NCBI GenBank assembly: GCA_020718845.1 | Contig: DYRG01000003.1 | Span: forward strand, 10,954-74,953 | DNA length: 64,000 bases | Direction of reading: 5' to 3' | Origin: Thiomargarita sp. | Lineage (GTDB): Bacteria; Pseudomonadota; Gammaproteobacteria; Beggiatoales; Beggiatoaceae | Shown here: positions 9,164 through 18,206 of the stretch, one piece after another | How positions within the stretch are numbered: position 1 is the stretch's first letter | How the letters are laid out: each line of letters opens with the position of its first letter | The notes under the pieces: generated by a model | The model's database searches: none | Told to the model about the DNA's origin: nothing | The model's input: the letters and a program-made list of their open reading frames with translations, nothing else | Translations under genes and position numbers: made by a program

Positions 9164-10189
9164 ATGACTAATACTACTCAAGCTGTAGTAATTCCAGCAC
9201 AACCTATCACCACACAAACCTTTAATCAATGTATGACAGATTGTTTTGCTCAAATGGGCGAACAAACCCGTAATTTCGTGATTAACACCATCAAAATTCA
9301 TATCGAACAATTAATCAATAGCGGTAAGTTTGATATTGATCATTACAAAAAAATTATTGATGAATTAATCAAACTTTTAGATGGCGATGATCAACACGAA
9401 GGCTTTCAAAAGTTTGTTCAATTGATTACTGATGTTAATATCCTCAAACAAGAACACATCAGCCGCCAAGAAGTCATCAATATAATTAAAAATCTGTTTA
9501 TCAACGAAAATGTTGAAGTGAATAATAACTTCTTGATTAATATCGCTAAAAACGATGTGTTCATCAACGAAATTAAGAACAATGCAGTTGTTATTAATGC
9601 AGTAGTTAATAATGTATTAACTTCCATTATTAATTATTTAGCTAATAATGGCGGAAAAGGTGATGCAATTGGTGATCAATTTATTGCGTTGCTCTATCAA
9701 TATGTTAATAATCAAATTGTAGCCGTAACTAACAATTTCTCTACGCAAATTAACCAAGTGAAAGTTGATGTAACTAACCAGTTTAACGTTTCGATTGAAA
9801 ACGTGCAAAACAACCTAACTCGCATTACTAATGAAATTACGCGAATTAACACATGGATTAACAACTGCTCAACTAAAGATGAATTAGCAGGCATTCGCAA
9901 AGAACTTGAAATCTACAATTCTTTACGCATTCAATTCATTACTTTGCAAGCAGATGTGAGCGATTTGATTAAAAAATGTAATGATGCGAACTTTTATGCG
10001 AATATCGATTTAAGCCGTAACGTTACCATTCTTAACATTAGTTCTCAGCTCACGACTATTAATCAAAGCATCATTGAGTTAAATGGCAAGATTTCTCAAT
10101 GTAATGATTATGTGAACAAACAAGATTTAGCAAATGCTTGCTCGGCTGCGTGCGCAATCTTTGTTCAAACTTTGACAGGTTCTAGATAA
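9164..10189 (+). CDS. Asn/Ile-rich coiled-coil protein of unknown function
   Basis: I do not recognise this 341-residue protein. It is very rich in Asn, Ile, Gln and Val, with long stretches of helical heptad-like sequence (for example FSTQINQVKVDVTNQFNVSI near residue 190, then NLTRITNEITRINTWINN), so it is probably an extended coiled coil or fibre-like protein. Several Cys are scattered (CMTDCF near the start, NNC, KKC, SQC, CSAAC near the end). No Sec signal peptide is present, although both neighbours on this strand are exported. The start has no good ribosome binding site. It is followed after 30 bp by the next secreted-protein gene with no terminator between them, so the two may be co-transcribed. 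A secretion substrate or structural filament is possible, but this is speculation. Confidence 0.7.
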   Translation: MTNTTQAVVIPAQPITTQTFNQCMTDCFAQMGEQTRNFVINTIKIHIEQLINSGKFDIDHYKKIIDELIKLLDGDDQHEGFQKFVQLITDVNILKQEHISRQEVINIIKNLFINENVEVNNNFLINIAKNDVFINEIKNNAVVINAVVNNVLTSIINYLANNGGKGDAIGDQFIALLYQYVNNQIVAVTNNFSTQINQVKVDVTNQFNVSIENVQNNLTRITNEITRINTWINNCSTKDELAGIRKELEIYNSLRIQFITLQADVSDLIKKCNDANFYANIDLSRNVTILNISSQLTTINQSIIELNGKISQCNDYVNKQDLANACSAACAIFVQTLTGSR

Positions 10190-10219
10190 TATCTTTTAAA
10201 CAAAGAAGGATGGAGAAAA

Positions 10220-11566
10220 ATGAAACTAAAACTATGTGCAATATTGGTGAGTGCTGCTTTAGCAACTTCTGCAAGTGCAAAAACCTTATGGATGGATGAT
10301 TTTGAAAATGGTTTGACCAAATGGGTTGGCAAAAACAACGCATCCGCCACTTCTTTTGGCAAAATTGAAAATGATCCTGTGAATGCTGGACATGGAAAAG
10401 TTGTCACGTTTCCTTCCAAAGTCATTGAAGGAGCTATCTTTTCTACCTTTTCTGTCAATCACAAAGAACTTAAAAAGCCTTTGCGGTTAGAATTTGATTA
10501 TTTAGGAATCCCCAATCGCGGCGGTGTGGCAGGAGATTTGGGCGGTTACATTGGCTATGCTAAAAATCCAAATCCAGGTCCCGGTTCTGAAAATCATCGC
10601 TGGGTCGGCGGCACAAATCCCAATTACAGCATTTACAAAGGTGATAATTACATTCACATCGAAGACGATGGAAAATGGCATCACTATGTTGTTGATTTAT
10701 CTGCAACTGATTTTCCTGATTTTCAATTAATGCTTGAAGATTATGAATATGCGAACGGGGTTGCGGGCGATGCTTATTTTGATAATATCGTTTTGACCGA
10801 TGCGGACGGTAAAGATAAACCCGAACCAGCAAAGCAAGTTGATCCACCTAAAGAACCAGCAAAGCAAGTTGATCCACCTAAAGAACCAGCAAAGCAAGTT
10901 GATCCACCCAAAGAACCAGCAAAGCAAGTTGATCCGCCTAAAGAACCAGCAAAGCAAGTTGATCCGCCCAAAGAACCAGCAAAGCAAGTTGATCCGCCCA
11001 AAGAACCAGCGATTGATCCTATTAAACCCGTGAGTTGTCAATGTGCAACTTATACGGTTTCAGATTATTCGTTGAACATGCCCGAAGTTAAAATGTCTTT
11101 ATCAAATGCTTTAACGGGCGAAATAGTGGGTGAACCTCAACGTTTTGCAGCGAGAATGAAACGCTTTGAATTATATAGCACAGCGAAAGGAACAGTGTAT
11201 GGTTTCAATGTGTTATGTGATACAACGTCAGAATTAATTTCTCCAAATACAAATCCTCAATGCGCCGCCGTTTTAGATAAAGGAACTTTAACCATTCCTT
11301 GCGTAGAAATTCCAGCGAATGGATTATGTGGCGAAGAGGACAATCCTCAAAAGAAATGCACTACTTCTGAGAAATACGAAGTGGTTTTAGATAAAATCAC
11401 TTCCTCTAAAACTTGCAATAATTGCAATGGATTAGAAACGAATGGCGGAATGTCTTTTGTGTTGAGAGAAATGAAGAAAGTCGATGAGAAGAAATTTTCT
11501 TCCACTTCTTCAACAACCATCATTGAAACTTCGACCTCGACTGTAACAACTACAAACAGCAAATAA
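10220..11566 (+). CDS. secreted protein with CBM-like domain, EPAKQVDPPK repeats and Cys-rich end
   Basis: A clear Sec signal peptide (MKLKLCAILVSAALATSASA) is followed by a beta-rich domain (about 22-195; WMDDFENGLTKW, DYLGIP, HHYVVDLSA, YFDNIVLTD) of the kind found in carbohydrate-binding modules. Six tandem copies of a Pro/Lys decapeptide form a linker (about 202-263). A C-terminal domain (about 270-425) has Cys pairs (CQC, CNNC) and ends in a Ser/Thr-rich tail. The likely role is an extracellular or envelope glycan-binding protein; the ligand is unknown. The C-terminal domain is not the eight-cysteine domain of the neighbours. A ribosome binding site (AAGGATGG) precedes the ATG, and a strong terminator follows. 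Confidence 0.82.
   Translation: MKLKLCAILVSAALATSASAKTLWMDDFENGLTKWVGKNNASATSFGKIENDPVNAGHGKVVTFPSKVIEGAIFSTFSVNHKELKKPLRLEFDYLGIPNRGGVAGDLGGYIGYAKNPNPGPGSENHRWVGGTNPNYSIYKGDNYIHIEDDGKWHHYVVDLSATDFPDFQLMLEDYEYANGVAGDAYFDNIVLTDADGKDKPEPAKQVDPPKEPAKQVDPPKEPAKQVDPPKEPAKQVDPPKEPAKQVDPPKEPAKQVDPPKEPAIDPIKPVSCQCATYTVSDYSLNMPEVKMSLSNALTGEIVGEPQRFAARMKRFELYSTAKGTVYGFNVLCDTTSELISPNTNPQCAAVLDKGTLTIPCVEIPANGLCGEEDNPQKKCTTSEKYEVVLDKITSSKTCNNCNGLETNGGMSFVLREMKKVDEKKFSSTSSTTIIETSTSTVTTTNSK
10823..11010 (+). repeat. 30-bp in-frame tandem repeat (6 copies plus partial)
   Basis: Units start at 10823, 10853, 10883, 10913, 10943 and 10973, with a partial copy at 11003. They encode EPAKQVDPPK. The copies differ only at third codon positions of the PPK codons (CCA CCT, CCA CCC, CCG CCT, CCG CCC), so the peptide is invariant while the DNA drifts in a graded order along the array. 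Confidence 0.95.
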
Positions 11567-11590
11567 CTGTTCGTTAAAATGAGTATTTCT

Positions 11591-11625
11591 AGGGTGATGC
11601 GCTTTTTGTGACATCACCCTTTTTT
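11591..11625 (+). terminator. rho-independent terminator
   Basis: AGGGTGATG (11591-11599) and CATCACCCT (11612-11620) form a perfect 9-bp stem followed by a T run. It lies 24 bp after the repeat-linker protein. Confidence 0.92.
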
Positions 11626-11644
11626 ACATTTAAACGGTGCTAAC

Positions 11645-12643
11645 ATGATGAAAAAAATGCTTTTTTTAACTACATTGGGATTGATGCTTAACCAGTTTGT
11701 AATGGCAACTTCTTCTTTTTGTCCAACGCTAAAATCAACAACGTTCTTACCTGCATTTACAAATTGGAAAGTGTTAGAAGTTTCTCCACAACGTCAACCT
11801 CCAATTCCACCCAACTTACAAACCCTTTGTCAACACACTTGTTTAGTTTTAGAATCGAGAGAATATTCTTATTGGTCATATACTTATAAAAATAACTCTT
11901 CCAGATTGGTTATCATTGCTTATAATCGTGAAAACCAAATGATGCAACGTTGGGATTTTAATGGCGCATTGGATTCGTTAGTTGAAATTAATATCAACCC
12001 AATGGCACAATGGATTCATTTCAATGGAGCAAATCACCAACAAATTATTATGAGTTGGCAGGAACTAACTTTCTATAAAAAAATTGTTATAAATCAACGA
12101 GGAAATCAAACATTTGCAGAGGAATTGCCTGTTAAACAAAATACGGCAATACAAACAAAACCTATTTCTCCGCCGATTTCAAATAATAATACTGCACCGA
12201 GCAAATTATGTTTAAGTGCAACGGGAGCATTTTCATTTGAAGAAAACAAAGGACAAGCAGGTTATTGCAATGATTATGGTTTTTCAGATTCAACCGTTCC
12301 ATGCATTACTGCAATTAAAGGTAATTTAAAGGTTGGAAATTGCGCACTAAACACACTCACACCAAAACCTATTCCTCTAATGAAATTAACATTTTCAAAA
12401 GCAGCCTTTATTGGAAGTTCTTTTTCTGCAATTAAACCACGCTGTGATGCTTCTTTCTCATATTTAGAAACCCCGATAATTAAAGCTCCTTCCTCGATGT
12501 CTTTCGTGTGTTTCAAATATGAACGAGAAACCCCTTCAAGTTTCTATTATGGGCTTGCATTTGTAAATAATGGACAAATAATAAATTTTCAATTTGAAAC
12601 CACACCCGACAAATGTATTGGCAATTGTCCAATAACGCCTTAA
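11645..12643 (+). CDS. secreted protein sharing the eight-Cys C-terminal domain
   Basis: The signal peptide (MMKKMLFLTTLGLMLNQFVMA) is followed by an unrecognised region (22-165) with CPTLKST, a CQHTC pair and Trp-rich beta-like sequence, then a short Pro-rich linker. Residues 185-332 are plainly homologous to residues 622-764 of the LamG protein: AGYCNDY, VPC, PKP, SFSA..PRCD, KAPS.M.F, SFYYGLAFVNN.QI and ETTPDKC.G.C are conserved, as are all eight cysteines. The domain is probably disulfide-bonded and works outside the cytoplasm. Function is unknown. A strong terminator lies just upstream, so it needs its own promoter or depends on readthrough. Confidence 0.82.
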   Translation: MMKKMLFLTTLGLMLNQFVMATSSFCPTLKSTTFLPAFTNWKVLEVSPQRQPPIPPNLQTLCQHTCLVLESREYSYWSYTYKNNSSRLVIIAYNRENQMMQRWDFNGALDSLVEININPMAQWIHFNGANHQQIIMSWQELTFYKKIVINQRGNQTFAEELPVKQNTAIQTKPISPPISNNNTAPSKLCLSATGAFSFEENKGQAGYCNDYGFSDSTVPCITAIKGNLKVGNCALNTLTPKPIPLMKLTFSKAAFIGSSFSAIKPRCDASFSYLETPIIKAPSSMSFVCFKYERETPSSFYYGLAFVNNGQIINFQFETTPDKCIGNCPITP

Positions 12644-12813
12644 TTAAACTTATTTTCTCTCTTATGTTCACAACAAAGGAGAGGATTATTTCTATAGCTT
12701 TATTACACCATTTAAATGTTGGACTTACAGTCTAATCTACTAAATATTTTTATGTAATATCGCTATATTTCACAAATAATAATTTAAAACTTTTCTTACA
12801 AAAAAATGAAAAT

Positions 12814-12829
12814 TGTCGATTTTGCGACA
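12814..12829 (+). promoter_or_regulatory. NifA-type upstream activator sequence
   Basis: TGT-N10-ACA (TGTCGATTTTGCGACA) matches the NifA binding consensus and is an inverted repeat (TTGTCG/CGACAA). Its centre lies about 80 bp before the start expected from the -24/-12 element, a normal distance for a NifA site. Confidence 0.75.
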
Positions 12830-12873
12830 AAAGAGTTTTGATTTAAAAATCAATAAAATCAAATGATTATAAT

Positions 12874-12890
12874 TTGGAATGCGGATTGCT
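12874..12890 (+). promoter_or_regulatory. sigma-54 (-24/-12) promoter for nifE
   Basis: TTGGAATGCGGATTGCT has GG at 12876-12877 and GC at 12888-12889 with exactly ten bases between them, the sigma-54 hallmark (TGG-N9-TTGCW). It lies 38 bp before the nifE start codon and downstream of the TGT-N10-ACA site. Confidence 0.8.
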
Positions 12891-12927
12891 TTTTATGAAC
12901 TAAAAGAAAACTTTGGGAGAATTTGTC

Positions 12928-14304
12928 ATGAAAAGTTCAGAAGTCGCGGCATTGCTCGACGAACCCGCGTGTGCGCATAACCACAAAGAAAAATCCGGCT
13001 GCGCACGTCCGAAACCAGGCGCGACCGCTGGCGGGTGTTCGTTCGACGGCGCGCAAATCGCGTTATTGCCCATCGCCGACGTGGCACATATTGTTCACGG
13101 ATCAATCGCTTGCGCGGGAAGTTCGTGGGATAATCGCGGCACAAAATCAACCGGATCAACGCTTTATCGCATCGGCATGACCACCGATTTGACCGAACAA
13201 GACGTGATCATGGGGCGCGGCGAAAAACGCCTTTTTCATTCGATAAAACAAGCACTTGAAACTTATCAACCCGCTGCCGTTTTCGTGTACAACACTTGCG
13301 TTCCAGCGTTAGTGGGAGATGATTTTGGCGCAGTTTGCAAAACCGCTCAACAACATTTTGGTGTCCCGATTGTGCCCATTGATTGTGCGGGCTTTTATGG
13401 CACAAAAAATCTCGGCAATCGAATCGCCGGCGAAGCAATGGTCAAATACGTCATCGGCACACGCGAAGCCGATCCCAAACCCGCTGCCCCGTTTCAACTC
13501 CATGATATTAATTTAATTGGAGAATATAACATCGCGGGCGAATTGTGGCACGTTTTGCCGTTGTTGGATGAATTGGGATTGAGGGTTTTGTGCACATTGT
13601 CGGGCGATGCGCGGTTTCACGAAGTCCAATCGATGCATTGTGCGGAAGTCAACATGATGGTGTGCTCAAAAGCGATGGTGAATGTTGCGCGTCGTTTGCA
13701 AGAACTCTATAAAACTCAATGGTTTGAAGGAAGTTTCTATGGCGTTGCGGACGTTTCTCAAGCATTACGCGATTTTGCTCGATTAATTAATGATCCAGAT
13801 TTAACCGAACGTACAGAGAAACTCATTTCTCGCGAAGAAAAGAAAATCCACGATTTGCTCGAGCCTTGGCGTGAACGTTTGAGAAATAAAAGAGTGCTTT
13901 TATACACAGGTGGCGTGAAATCGTGGTCGGTGATTTCTGCATTACAAGATTTGGGAATGAATGTCTTAGCAACTGGTACAAAGAAATCCACCGAAGAGGA
14001 TAAAACAAGAATTCGTCAATTAATGGGAGAAAATGCGATCATGATTGATGATGGGAATCCTCGTGCGTTGATTGATTTTGTTAAGAATAATCAAGTTGAT
14101 ATTTTGATCGCAGGTGGAAGAAATCTTTACACGGCATTAAAAGCACGGATTCCTTTTTTAGATATTAACCAAGAACGTGAATTTGGTTATGCGGGTTATA
14201 CAGGAATGTTAGAACTTGCTCGACAACTTGCTTTAACAATTGAAAGCCAGATCTGGGATGCTGTGAAATCAACTCCGCCTTGGAAACCTCGTTTGATGGT
14301 GTAA
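12928..14304 (+). CDS. nifE: nitrogenase FeMo-cofactor scaffold subunit NifE
   Basis: NifE pairs with NifN as the scaffold on which the FeMo-cofactor precursor is built before transfer to nitrogenase. The sequence shows the family pattern: [78 protein letters not shown]. The Cys in the conserved cluster positions are present. The ATG at 12928 is preferred over an upstream TTG because GGGAGAA lies just before it; that gives 458 residues. The promoter region carries sigma-54 and NifA-type sites, so expression is probably tied to nitrogen fixation. nifN and all other nif genes are missing from the window, and mnmC follows instead. The 5' half is more GC-rich than the 3' half. Confidence 0.93.
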   Translation: MKSSEVAALLDEPACAHNHKEKSGCARPKPGATAGGCSFDGAQIALLPIADVAHIVHGSIACAGSSWDNRGTKSTGSTLYRIGMTTDLTEQDVIMGRGEKRLFHSIKQALETYQPAAVFVYNTCVPALVGDDFGAVCKTAQQHFGVPIVPIDCAGFYGTKNLGNRIAGEAMVKYVIGTREADPKPAAPFQLHDINLIGEYNIAGELWHVLPLLDELGLRVLCTLSGDARFHEVQSMHCAEVNMMVCSKAMVNVARRLQELYKTQWFEGSFYGVADVSQALRDFARLINDPDLTERTEKLISREEKKIHDLLEPWRERLRNKRVLLYTGGVKSWSVISALQDLGMNVLATGTKKSTEEDKTRIRQLMGENAIMIDDGNPRALIDFVKNNQVDILIAGGRNLYTALKARIPFLDINQEREFGYAGYTGMLELARQLALTIESQIWDAVKSTPPWKPRLMV

Positions 14305-14312
14305 TTAATTTA

Positions 14313-14347
14313 GGAGAAACTCTTGTCGTTTGAGTTTTTCCCATTTT
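14313..14347 (+). terminator. probable rho-independent terminator after nifE
   Basis: GGAGAAACTC (14313-14322) pairs with GAGTTTTTCC (14332-14341) with one G-U pair, followed by CATTTTTTG. It separates nifE from mnmC. Confidence 0.7.
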
Positions 14348-14388
14348 TTGTTATTATATAAGCTATATTTTGATTTTTAGCTTATATA

Positions 14389-16149
14389 ATGATTACAAAT
14401 GATAATATTTCAATTTCTCCCGCGATTTTAGAATGGAATGAACGCGGAGAACCTTTTGCAAGTGGATTTGGTGATCGGTATTTTAATTCTATTGATGGAT
14501 TAGAAGAAACTCAGCAAATTTTCATTCAAAATAATCAATTGTCAACCCGTTGGCAATCTCAAAACAAAACCTTTGTGATTGTTGAATTAGGATTTGGAAG
14601 TGGTTTGAATTGTTTTGCAACGTGGCAACATTTCTTAGAAACCACATCTTCAAATCAAATTTTACAATTCGTTTCGATAGAACAATTCCCTTTTTCTCTT
14701 GAAGATTTTAAACGTTCCGCAGAAAGATGGTCTTCTTTAAAATCCCTTTCAGATCAATATATTGAAAACTACCCACCTTTAATAAAAGGTTGTCATCGTC
14801 GGATTTTTGGGCGGGTAATTATTGATGTGTGGTTTGAGGAAGTTTCTCAAGCCCTTTCTCAAATGGAAGGGCAAGTCGATGCGTGGTTTCTCGATGGTTT
14901 CTCGCCGTCCAAAAATCCTCAAATGTGGGATAAGAAACTCTTTGAGGAAATGGCGCGTTTAAGCAAAAGAAATGCTACTTTTAGCACCTTCACTGCCGCC
15001 AGCCAAGTTCGTCGAGATTTGATAAGTGTCGGATTTCACGTTGAAAAAGTCGCTGGATTTGGAAATAAACGTAAAAGTTTATGCGGTTACTTTCCTCACG
15101 AAACCCCATTTTCAAAATTACCGCCTTGGTTTCAACTCATTGAAAATAAAGATAAAATTGCAACCATTGTCGGCGGAGGTTTAGCGGGAACGGCGACCGC
15201 TTTGAGTTTGCAACGACGTGGGTGGCAATGTAAAATCCTTGAAAAACAAGAGATTGCAACGGGTGCATCAGGTAATCATATTGGGGCTTGTTATCCGTTA
15301 TTAAATGTAACCCATGATTTTTCCTCACAATTTTATAGCAATGCGTTTAGTTTTGCGCGGCATCATATTTCAAATTTTAAAGAAGTTCCTCAAAGTTGGG
15401 ATGGAGTTTTCCTTTTTAATCAACAAGATATTTTCTTAAAAGAAGCGGGTTGGGTTTCTCCAAAAGTCTTATGTTTAGAACAAGCGAAATTGTGTGATAT
15501 TGAGTATCGAGAATTTAAAAATGATGAAAAATGTGAAAATCTAACTATTTTTGCGAATGGTTGGGAAAATGGGCAATTTTTTCCACAATTACCTTTAACA
15601 CCAGTTCGAGGGCAAATTACCCATTTAGAAGCTAATGCCTTGTCTTTACAGCTAAAAAAAGTGCTATGCAAAGAAATTTATCTCACGCCCGCTTTTGAAA
15701 ATATTCATGTTTTAGGCGCAACTCATCAACGTAACTGTTTGGATTTAGAGATAAAAAAAGAAGATAATGAAAGAAATCTTGCTTTTTTAGCGAAAAACTT
15801 CCCAAAATACTCAGAATTACAAGAAATCGGCAGTCGAGTTGGAATTCGAGGAACAAGTTTAGATCATTTGCCGTTGATTGGAATGTTGCCAGATTATCAA
15901 CAATTTATGAATAATTTCAAAGAGATACATAAGGGAAAACGTTGGTCAACTTATCCAAATTTAACACCAACTTTAAGATGGGTAAATATTGCGCACGGTG
16001 CGAGGGGTTTAACGACGATTCCGTTGGCGGCGGAGATTTTAGCCTCACAATTAAATGGGGAAATATTGCCCATTTCCCGTCAAATTTATATGGCTTTACA
16101 GCCGCAACGTTTTTGGGTGCGTGATTTGTGTCGCATAAAAAAGTTATAA
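14389..16149 (+). CDS. mnmC: bifunctional tRNA mnm5s2U biosynthesis enzyme MnmC
   Basis: MnmC finishes the 5-methylaminomethyl-2-thiouridine modification at tRNA wobble position 34. The C-terminal FAD domain removes the carboxymethyl group, and the N-terminal domain then methylates using S-adenosylmethionine. Both parts are visible: the methyltransferase (about 1-245; PFASGFGDRYF, VIVELGFGSGLNCF, DAWFLDGFSPSKNPQMW) and the FAD oxidoreductase (from TIVGGGLAGTATALSLQRRGW, about 260, to SRVGIRGTSLDHLPLIG and HGARGLTTIPLAAE near the end). At 586 residues it is somewhat shorter than typical enzymes. It stands alone, downstream of the nifE terminator. Confidence 0.94.
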   Translation: MITNDNISISPAILEWNERGEPFASGFGDRYFNSIDGLEETQQIFIQNNQLSTRWQSQNKTFVIVELGFGSGLNCFATWQHFLETTSSNQILQFVSIEQFPFSLEDFKRSAERWSSLKSLSDQYIENYPPLIKGCHRRIFGRVIIDVWFEEVSQALSQMEGQVDAWFLDGFSPSKNPQMWDKKLFEEMARLSKRNATFSTFTAASQVRRDLISVGFHVEKVAGFGNKRKSLCGYFPHETPFSKLPPWFQLIENKDKIATIVGGGLAGTATALSLQRRGWQCKILEKQEIATGASGNHIGACYPLLNVTHDFSSQFYSNAFSFARHHISNFKEVPQSWDGVFLFNQQDIFLKEAGWVSPKVLCLEQAKLCDIEYREFKNDEKCENLTIFANGWENGQFFPQLPLTPVRGQITHLEANALSLQLKKVLCKEIYLTPAFENIHVLGATHQRNCLDLEIKKEDNERNLAFLAKNFPKYSELQEIGSRVGIRGTSLDHLPLIGMLPDYQQFMNNFKEIHKGKRWSTYPNLTPTLRWVNIAHGARGLTTIPLAAEILASQLNGEILPISRQIYMALQPQRFWVRDLCRIKKL

Positions 16150-16192
16150 TATAAAAAATTAAATACGCTCAAAATAATGAGGAGAAGAGAAA

Positions 16193-18172
16193 ATGAAAGT
16201 AATTTTACTTAACATCTTGTTTTTGTTGAATATTTTCGCATTTTCATTACACGCAGAAGAAGATGAAACAGACGTGAAACATCTCATTAGTTTATCGTTA
16301 GAAGAACTAATGGATATCAAAATTATTACCGCTTCTAAAAATGAAGAATCAGTAGAAAATGCACCAGGTATTATTTCTGTTGTTACCTCAAAAGAAATCA
16401 ATGATTTTGGAGCAAATAGTTTATTTGAAGTCTTAGAGCGTGTTACCAGTATTTATATGACGGGTTCTCACACTTATCCTCAAAATATTACTTCTATGCG
16501 TGGTGACTTATCTACTCACATTGATAATCATGTGTTGTTATTATTAAATGGTCGTCCAGTTCGTGAAGGTTTTGCAGGCGGTTATAATTTCGCTTTCTAT
16601 AATGCTTTTCCTCTCAATATGATCGATAAAATTGAAATCATTCGTGGACCTGGTTCTGTTTTATATGGTACAAATGCTTACACAGGTGTGATTAACGTTT
16701 TAACTAAGCAAGAAACGCCTACTTTGACAACTAAAATCATGAGTGGTTCTTCAAACGCACAAGGCTTTGAAGCAAGCACTATGTATAAAGATAAAGAACT
16801 AAAAATAATTAGCGGTTTGAAATCCTTTAAAGAAGACGGTTGGAATTTTTCTGGAATTGGAGAAGATAATAAATTAGGAAATAAACTTTATTATGAAGAT
16901 AATTTAGGAGCTTTTGCTCTCGGTGAATATAAAAATATTACCTTAAATGCTCTCATCACCAAAAGCGCGCAAAATCGTTGGGGAGCTTCACCTGTTTGGA
17001 CAACAAATGAAAACGTTGTTCAAGACACTAAAATGTTTCTCGACTTAGGTTATAAATATAAAATATCGGATATTTGGAGAAGTCAAGTTAATTTAACCTT
17101 TAATCGGGATTTGATTCGTTTTGATTCTCCCCCAAATGTAACTTCAGTTCCTACCAAAGATTTGATTTTAGAAACCACCCATTTCCTTGAATATGACAAA
17201 TGGCAAGGCGTATTTGGTGCAACTGCTCAAACGATGTCTGGAGAAGCATTAATTTATGATCAGACGGGTAAATATTTTGGTGTAAATACAAGCGCTTACA
17301 ATGAAAAATGGTTTAGTTTGTATGCGCAAGGACGTTATCGTTGGAATGAAGATTTTAGTATCTTTTTTGGTGGACAAGCAATTAAACCCACTGATGTTGA
17401 TTGGAATTTTGTTCCGCGCATTGGAATGGTGTATCAAATCAATAAAGAAATCGGTACAAAACTACTTTATAGCAAAGCATTTCGCGCTGCCTTTCAAATC
17501 GAAAAACGGGTTAATAATATCGGCGTAATTGTTGGCGATCCTAATTTAACACCAGAAATCATTGGTACATTAGATTTTCAAATCTTTTATCATGACAAAA
17601 ATTATCAATTATCTGCAACCTATTTTAATAGTCGTCAACAAGACTTAATTACCCGCATTCCAAACCCTAATTTAGGCACAAAGGGTAATATTTATGCCAA
17701 TGGTGGTGAAATCCATTCTAATGGTTTAGAATTAGAAGGAAAATATATGCCGTCTTCTAAATTGTATTTGTTGGGTTCTTTAACTTATCAAACCAATCAA
17801 TTTAATCAAGATAAAACCGATTACACCATGATTCCTAATTGGATGGCAAAACTAGGTGTTAGTTATGAATTTGATAAAGGTTCTTCAATTGGTATTTTTG
17901 ATAATTTTATAGGAAAAGCACAAGATGTTAGTATTAAATTTCCTAATGTCAAAAACGTTAATTCTCCCGCAAGTTCTTATCATTTATTAACAGCGAATTT
18001 GAAATTAAATTTGCGTAAATATTTGGGGCAACCTTTAACCTTAAATACTTATGTTTATAATGCGTTAAATAAACAGATTTATACACCAGAATTTAATCGT
18101 GGTAACATTAATACAATCCCATTCCGTCAAGATCGTGGATTCTATATTGGTTTGCAATACGCTTTACCTTAA
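16193..18172 (+). CDS. TonB-dependent outer-membrane receptor
   Basis: The signal peptide (MKVILLNILFLLNIFAFSLHA) is followed by the N-terminal segment LSLEELMDIKIITASKNEES, the plug domain (about 50-160; APGIISVVTSKEINDFG, NHVLLLLNGRPVREG, IDKIEIIRGPGSVLYGTNAYTGVINVLTK) and a beta-barrel to the C-terminus. Such receptors import chelated metals, cofactors or sugars using TonB energy. The substrate cannot be told from sequence, and no riboswitch or Fur box is evident. AGGAG lies just before the ATG. It resembles the receptor at 21235-23457 in its N-terminal LSL(E/D)ELM motif, but the barrels differ. fabD follows after 34 bp, probably as a separate unit. Confidence 0.9.
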   Translation: MKVILLNILFLLNIFAFSLHAEEDETDVKHLISLSLEELMDIKIITASKNEESVENAPGIISVVTSKEINDFGANSLFEVLERVTSIYMTGSHTYPQNITSMRGDLSTHIDNHVLLLLNGRPVREGFAGGYNFAFYNAFPLNMIDKIEIIRGPGSVLYGTNAYTGVINVLTKQETPTLTTKIMSGSSNAQGFEASTMYKDKELKIISGLKSFKEDGWNFSGIGEDNKLGNKLYYEDNLGAFALGEYKNITLNALITKSAQNRWGASPVWTTNENVVQDTKMFLDLGYKYKISDIWRSQVNLTFNRDLIRFDSPPNVTSVPTKDLILETTHFLEYDKWQGVFGATAQTMSGEALIYDQTGKYFGVNTSAYNEKWFSLYAQGRYRWNEDFSIFFGGQAIKPTDVDWNFVPRIGMVYQINKEIGTKLLYSKAFRAAFQIEKRVNNIGVIVGDPNLTPEIIGTLDFQIFYHDKNYQLSATYFNSRQQDLITRIPNPNLGTKGNIYANGGEIHSNGLELEGKYMPSSKLYLLGSLTYQTNQFNQDKTDYTMIPNWMAKLGVSYEFDKGSSIGIFDNFIGKAQDVSIKFPNVKNVNSPASSYHLLTANLKLNLRKYLGQPLTLNTYVYNALNKQIYTPEFNRGNINTIPFRQDRGFYIGLQYALP

Positions 18173-18206
18173 CTTTTCTTTCTTTTTTTAATCATTTTGA
18201 AATATT

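Noticed and set aside
10727-11041. ORFs with GGSTCFAGSL-type or FFRRINLLCW-type repeats on the minus strand
   Set aside because: They are shadow frames of the EPAKQVDPPK repeat in the real plus-strand gene.
12654-12685. Possible terminator after the 332-residue secreted protein
   Set aside because: TCTCTC/GAGAGG gives a short stem with a 17-base loop and a poor T tail; too weak to call.
12718-12742. Copy of the GTTGGACT palindrome upstream of nifE
   Set aside because: Only a degenerate fragment (GTTGGACTTACAGTCTAATC); noted as a decayed relative but not listed as a functional repeat.
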